From Paraburkholderia phenazinium (GTDB lineage Bacteria; Pseudomonadota; Gammaproteobacteria; Burkholderiales; Burkholderiaceae): a stretch of DNA of 64,000 nucleotides. The first letter of the stretch is position 1. Every line of letters begins with the position of its first letter. The notes below the pieces were generated by a model, which did not search any database, was not told the DNA's origin, and saw nothing but the letters and a program-made list of their open reading frames with translations. The stretch lies in NCBI RefSeq assembly GCF_900142845.1, contig NZ_FSRU01000001.1:248001-312000 (forward strand). Reading direction: 5' to 3'. A program made the translations under genes and the position numbers. Shown one piece after another: positions 62,007 through 64,000 of the stretch.

Positions 62007-62688
62007 GGCGGAGGGTCAGAAAAACGGGATTGGCTCGGTCGCGTTAACGGCCTGGTTCAAAATTTCTTTAGCGGCGCGACGACGGACCGGCGGAAGGATA
62101 CTCCGATGCGAGTGCGAAGGCCGATTGCGAAAAGCCGGGGAGGACGCACGCGGCGGCGCGTGCGAGAGGAACGGTACGGATGCGCGTGGGCGCACGCGCG
62201 ACGATAACGATGACCGGCATGATCGAGCCTACCCCGTAGGTGGTTCTGCGCGGCCGAGTGGAAAGGCGGAACTCCAGCCTGTCGCGCGCGTTTCCGCGAA
62301 CCCCCTCCGTCACGCCTTGTTTGCGTTGTCTGGCTGGCCCTCGCGGTACAGGCGCCCGAGCATGGCGGACGCACTAATATTTATCGTGGCGAGATTCTTA
62401 AATTAAACCAGCGAAAAGGCAACTCGTCAAAATGGATTTAACGAACATGAATTACTCATAAATCCAGTTTTCAAGGAGTTTTTCGGCCCTCTTCCGGTTA
62501 TCTAACGTCGTTTATACTTTTGTGTACGTTTGCGCTTCCGGATTCGTCGCTGTTTAGAGAAAAACTTCCGCGGGCCTCGCGCGGTCTATTCTTACCGGCC
62601 CGACAGATCCTTCCCGGCATATTTCGGCTTCTCGTATGATGGTAACCGTAAGATTTTCCGTCCCAGACGCCTTGCAGCGGTATTACAG
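62007..62688. other. Long intergenic region with an AT-rich segment
   Basis: 682 bases between the divergent receiver and kinase genes. No gene is supported. From about 62390 the base composition turns AT-rich, with an inverted repeat at 62433-62466 (listed separately); promoters for both sides are expected here. Confidence 0.5.
62433..62466. promoter_or_regulatory. Inverted repeat TGGATTTA-N18-TAAATCCA
   Basis: Perfect 8-base arms (62433-62440 and 62459-62466) in the AT-rich part, 223 bases before the kinase start. This could be a regulator-binding site or a stem in a leader RNA. No regulator is identified. Confidence 0.35.
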
Positions 62689-64000
62689 ATGACACCCGAC
62701 CGGTCCGACTCGCGCGAAGCGAGCCGTCTCTCCGCTAACCGGCAGGACGAGACGCTGTTCCCGGTTGTACCGGAACAGAATTTCCATGTCCGGCGCATGA
62801 CGCTGATCGCCCTGCTGGTCGCGGCGGTCGTGCTGCCGTGCGTATATGTCGCGGCCATGGCCTTCAGCGACCTGCGGGAGCGCGAAGCGGACGCGACCGA
62901 CCTGACGCTGCGTACCGTGCGGGTCGCGGAAGAACATGCGCTGAAAGTGTTCGATATGAACGAAGCGCTCGATGCGCGCGTCGTCGATCTGGTTCAGGGC
63001 CTCGACGACGACGGCATCCGCGCGAGCCAGAGCGAGATCCACGACAAGCTGGGCACCATGGGCGGCGGCTATCCGCAGGTCTCGGCGGTGTCCATCTTCG
63101 GCGAGGACGGCGCGCTGCTCGCAACCAGCCGCTTTTATCCGGCGCCGACCGTTTCGATTGCGCAGCGCGACGACTTCACCGGCATTCGCGACGGCAAGAT
63201 GCTCGAGCACGTCTCGAAAGACATGGTCGGCCAGGTCGCCGGCGAAAAAGTCTTCAATACCGGCGTCGCAAGGCGCGGCGTGGACGGTGCGTTCGCCGGG
63301 GTGGTCTCGGTCGCGCTGCGGCCCAGCTATTTCAGCGACTTCTACCAGGAATTGCTCGGCGGCACCGACACGCCGATGACCATGAGCCTGACCCGCGCCG
63401 ATGGCGCGGTGCTCGCCCACTACCCATCCGCGCCCGGCCAGCCCACCACGATCGCGGCGCATACGCCGCTCACCGACGCCCTCGCCCGCGGCAGCCGCGC
63501 CGGCGTGGTCCGGACCCGCTCCGTGTTCGACAACGACAATCTGATCGTGGCCTACCGACGGGTGGGCGCGTATCCGGCCTATGTCTTGTGCGGCTACCGC
63601 ACCTCCGCGATCTGGGCGGGCTGGTACCGCCATCTGAGCGTCCTGATCCTGTCGATGTTCACGCCGTCCATCGTGCTGTGGTGCGTGATCTGGCTGTCGC
63701 TGCGCCGGCTGGGCGCCGAGGAGGAAGCGTGGGAGCGCTGGCAGGCCGAAGCGTCGATGCGCCGCTCCATCGAATCCGCCTACCGGCAGTCGCGCAAGAT
63801 GGAAGCGCTCGGCAATCTGGTCGGCAGTGTCGCGCACGATTTCAACAACCTGCTGATGATCGTCTCGGCGAACGTCCAGATCGCCCGACGGCGCGGCGCC
63901 CCCGGGCTCGACCGGGAGCTGTCGGCCATCGAGCGCGCGCTCAAGAGCGGCCAGTCGCTTACGCGGCAATTGCTGGGCGTGGCGCGCAAGCAGCCGCTGC
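62689..64000 (+). CDS. Sensor histidine kinase (3' end outside window)
   Basis: The visible 437 residues begin at ATG 62689. A first membrane helix (37-59) leads to a periplasmic sensor region of about 260 residues, a second helix follows near 310-335, and a short coiled linker leads to the phosphoacceptor box VGSVAHDFNNLLMIV with H383. The HDFNN form is typical of hybrid kinases of the HisKA type with a C-terminal ATPase and often a receiver; these parts are beyond the window. It is divergent from the receiver-CheC-cyclase operon and is a possible upstream partner for it. Confidence 0.85.
   Translation, partial: MTPDRSDSREASRLSANRQDETLFPVVPEQNFHVRRMTLIALLVAAVVLPCVYVAAMAFSDLREREADATDLTLRTVRVAEEHALKVFDMNEALDARVVDLVQGLDDDGIRASQSEIHDKLGTMGGGYPQVSAVSIFGEDGALLATSRFYPAPTVSIAQRDDFTGIRDGKMLEHVSKDMVGQVAGEKVFNTGVARRGVDGAFAGVVSVALRPSYFSDFYQELLGGTDTPMTMSLTRADGAVLAHYPSAPGQPTTIAAHTPLTDALARGSRAGVVRTRSVFDNDNLIVAYRRVGAYPAYVLCGYRTSAIWAGWYRHLSVLILSMFTPSIVLWCVIWLSLRRLGAEEEAWERWQAEASMRRSIESAYRQSRKMEALGNLVGSVAHDFNNLLMIVSANVQIARRRGAPGLDRELSAIERALKSGQSLTRQLLGVARKQPL

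Noticed and set aside
62057..62374. 105-codon frame in the intergenic region before the kinase
   Set aside because: Arg/Ser/Pro-rich, no ribosome site, no domain; chance frame.
1..64000. CRISPR array, tRNA or rRNA genes, prophage or insertion sequence
   Set aside because: No regularly spaced repeats, cloverleaf sequences, rRNA motifs, integrase, phage genes or transposase were seen on either strand; the recombinase-like HTH at 28307 lacks a catalytic domain.

Overview
The window is high-GC chromosomal DNA whose gene content suggests a Burkholderiales bacterium, most likely Paraburkholderia or a close relative. This rests on recognised families: a complete hopanoid core set, Gram-negative general porin, MHS- and AAHS-type transporters, a MocR regulator, paired IclR regulators and a DUF3562 protein. 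I could not run a database search. I saw no tRNA, rRNA, CRISPR array, insertion sequence or prophage gene.

Layout. 1-6.2 kb: a cut-off Rieske oxygenase, a processive GT2 glycosyltransferase and cytochrome b561, then a copper-type cluster (DUF2946, secreted barrel-like protein, CopC, CopD). 6.3-15.5 kb: methyltransferase, alpha/beta hydrolase and MHS transporter with a divergent LysR regulator; a fused DUF1295 / coclaurine-N-methyltransferase-like protein; DUF3562; a MocR regulator; a GNAT enzyme. 15.5-31.6 kb: a tightly packed minus-strand catabolic operon of fourteen genes, with a divergent porin and a second IclR regulator. 32-43.6 kb: AcpA-type phosphatase, a rubrerythrin / Fe-S / DUF3501 operon, a secreted nuclease, a GT4 enzyme, a Crp/Fnr regulator, a DUF962 protein, a lone EgtD and acylphosphatase. 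43.8-59.8 kb: the hopanoid region. 60-64 kb: a receiver / CheC / diguanylate cyclase operon and the start of a histidine kinase.

The catabolic operon is the most interesting part. It encodes a three-component, carbazole-dioxygenase-like Rieske oxygenase (oxygenase, ferredoxin, reductase), a canonical SDR, an extradiol ring-cleavage dioxygenase with an intact H-H-E iron triad and a meta-cleavage-type hydrolase. These make a coherent aromatic upper pathway. It also carries parts that do not usually go with one: an L-aspartate-dehydrogenase-like protein, a ThDP enzyme, an SDR lacking the catalytic Tyr and Lys, a cupin, a small recombinase-like HTH protein and an IclR gene inside the operon. A shared 17-base motif lies in front of the ferredoxin gene and in front of the porin gene. 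The substrate cannot be read from the sequence.

The hopanoid region has two start-stop-coupled minus-strand units (hpnC-hpnB and hpnD-hpnE-shc-hpnG) plus hpnA, ispH, and a divergent hpnM / hpnN-mlaA pair. It therefore joins squalene synthesis, cyclisation, side-chain processing and outer-membrane lipid traffic. Between ispH and hpnM lies a roughly 760-base element with about 178-base inverted terminal arms that looks like a dispersed non-coding repeat.
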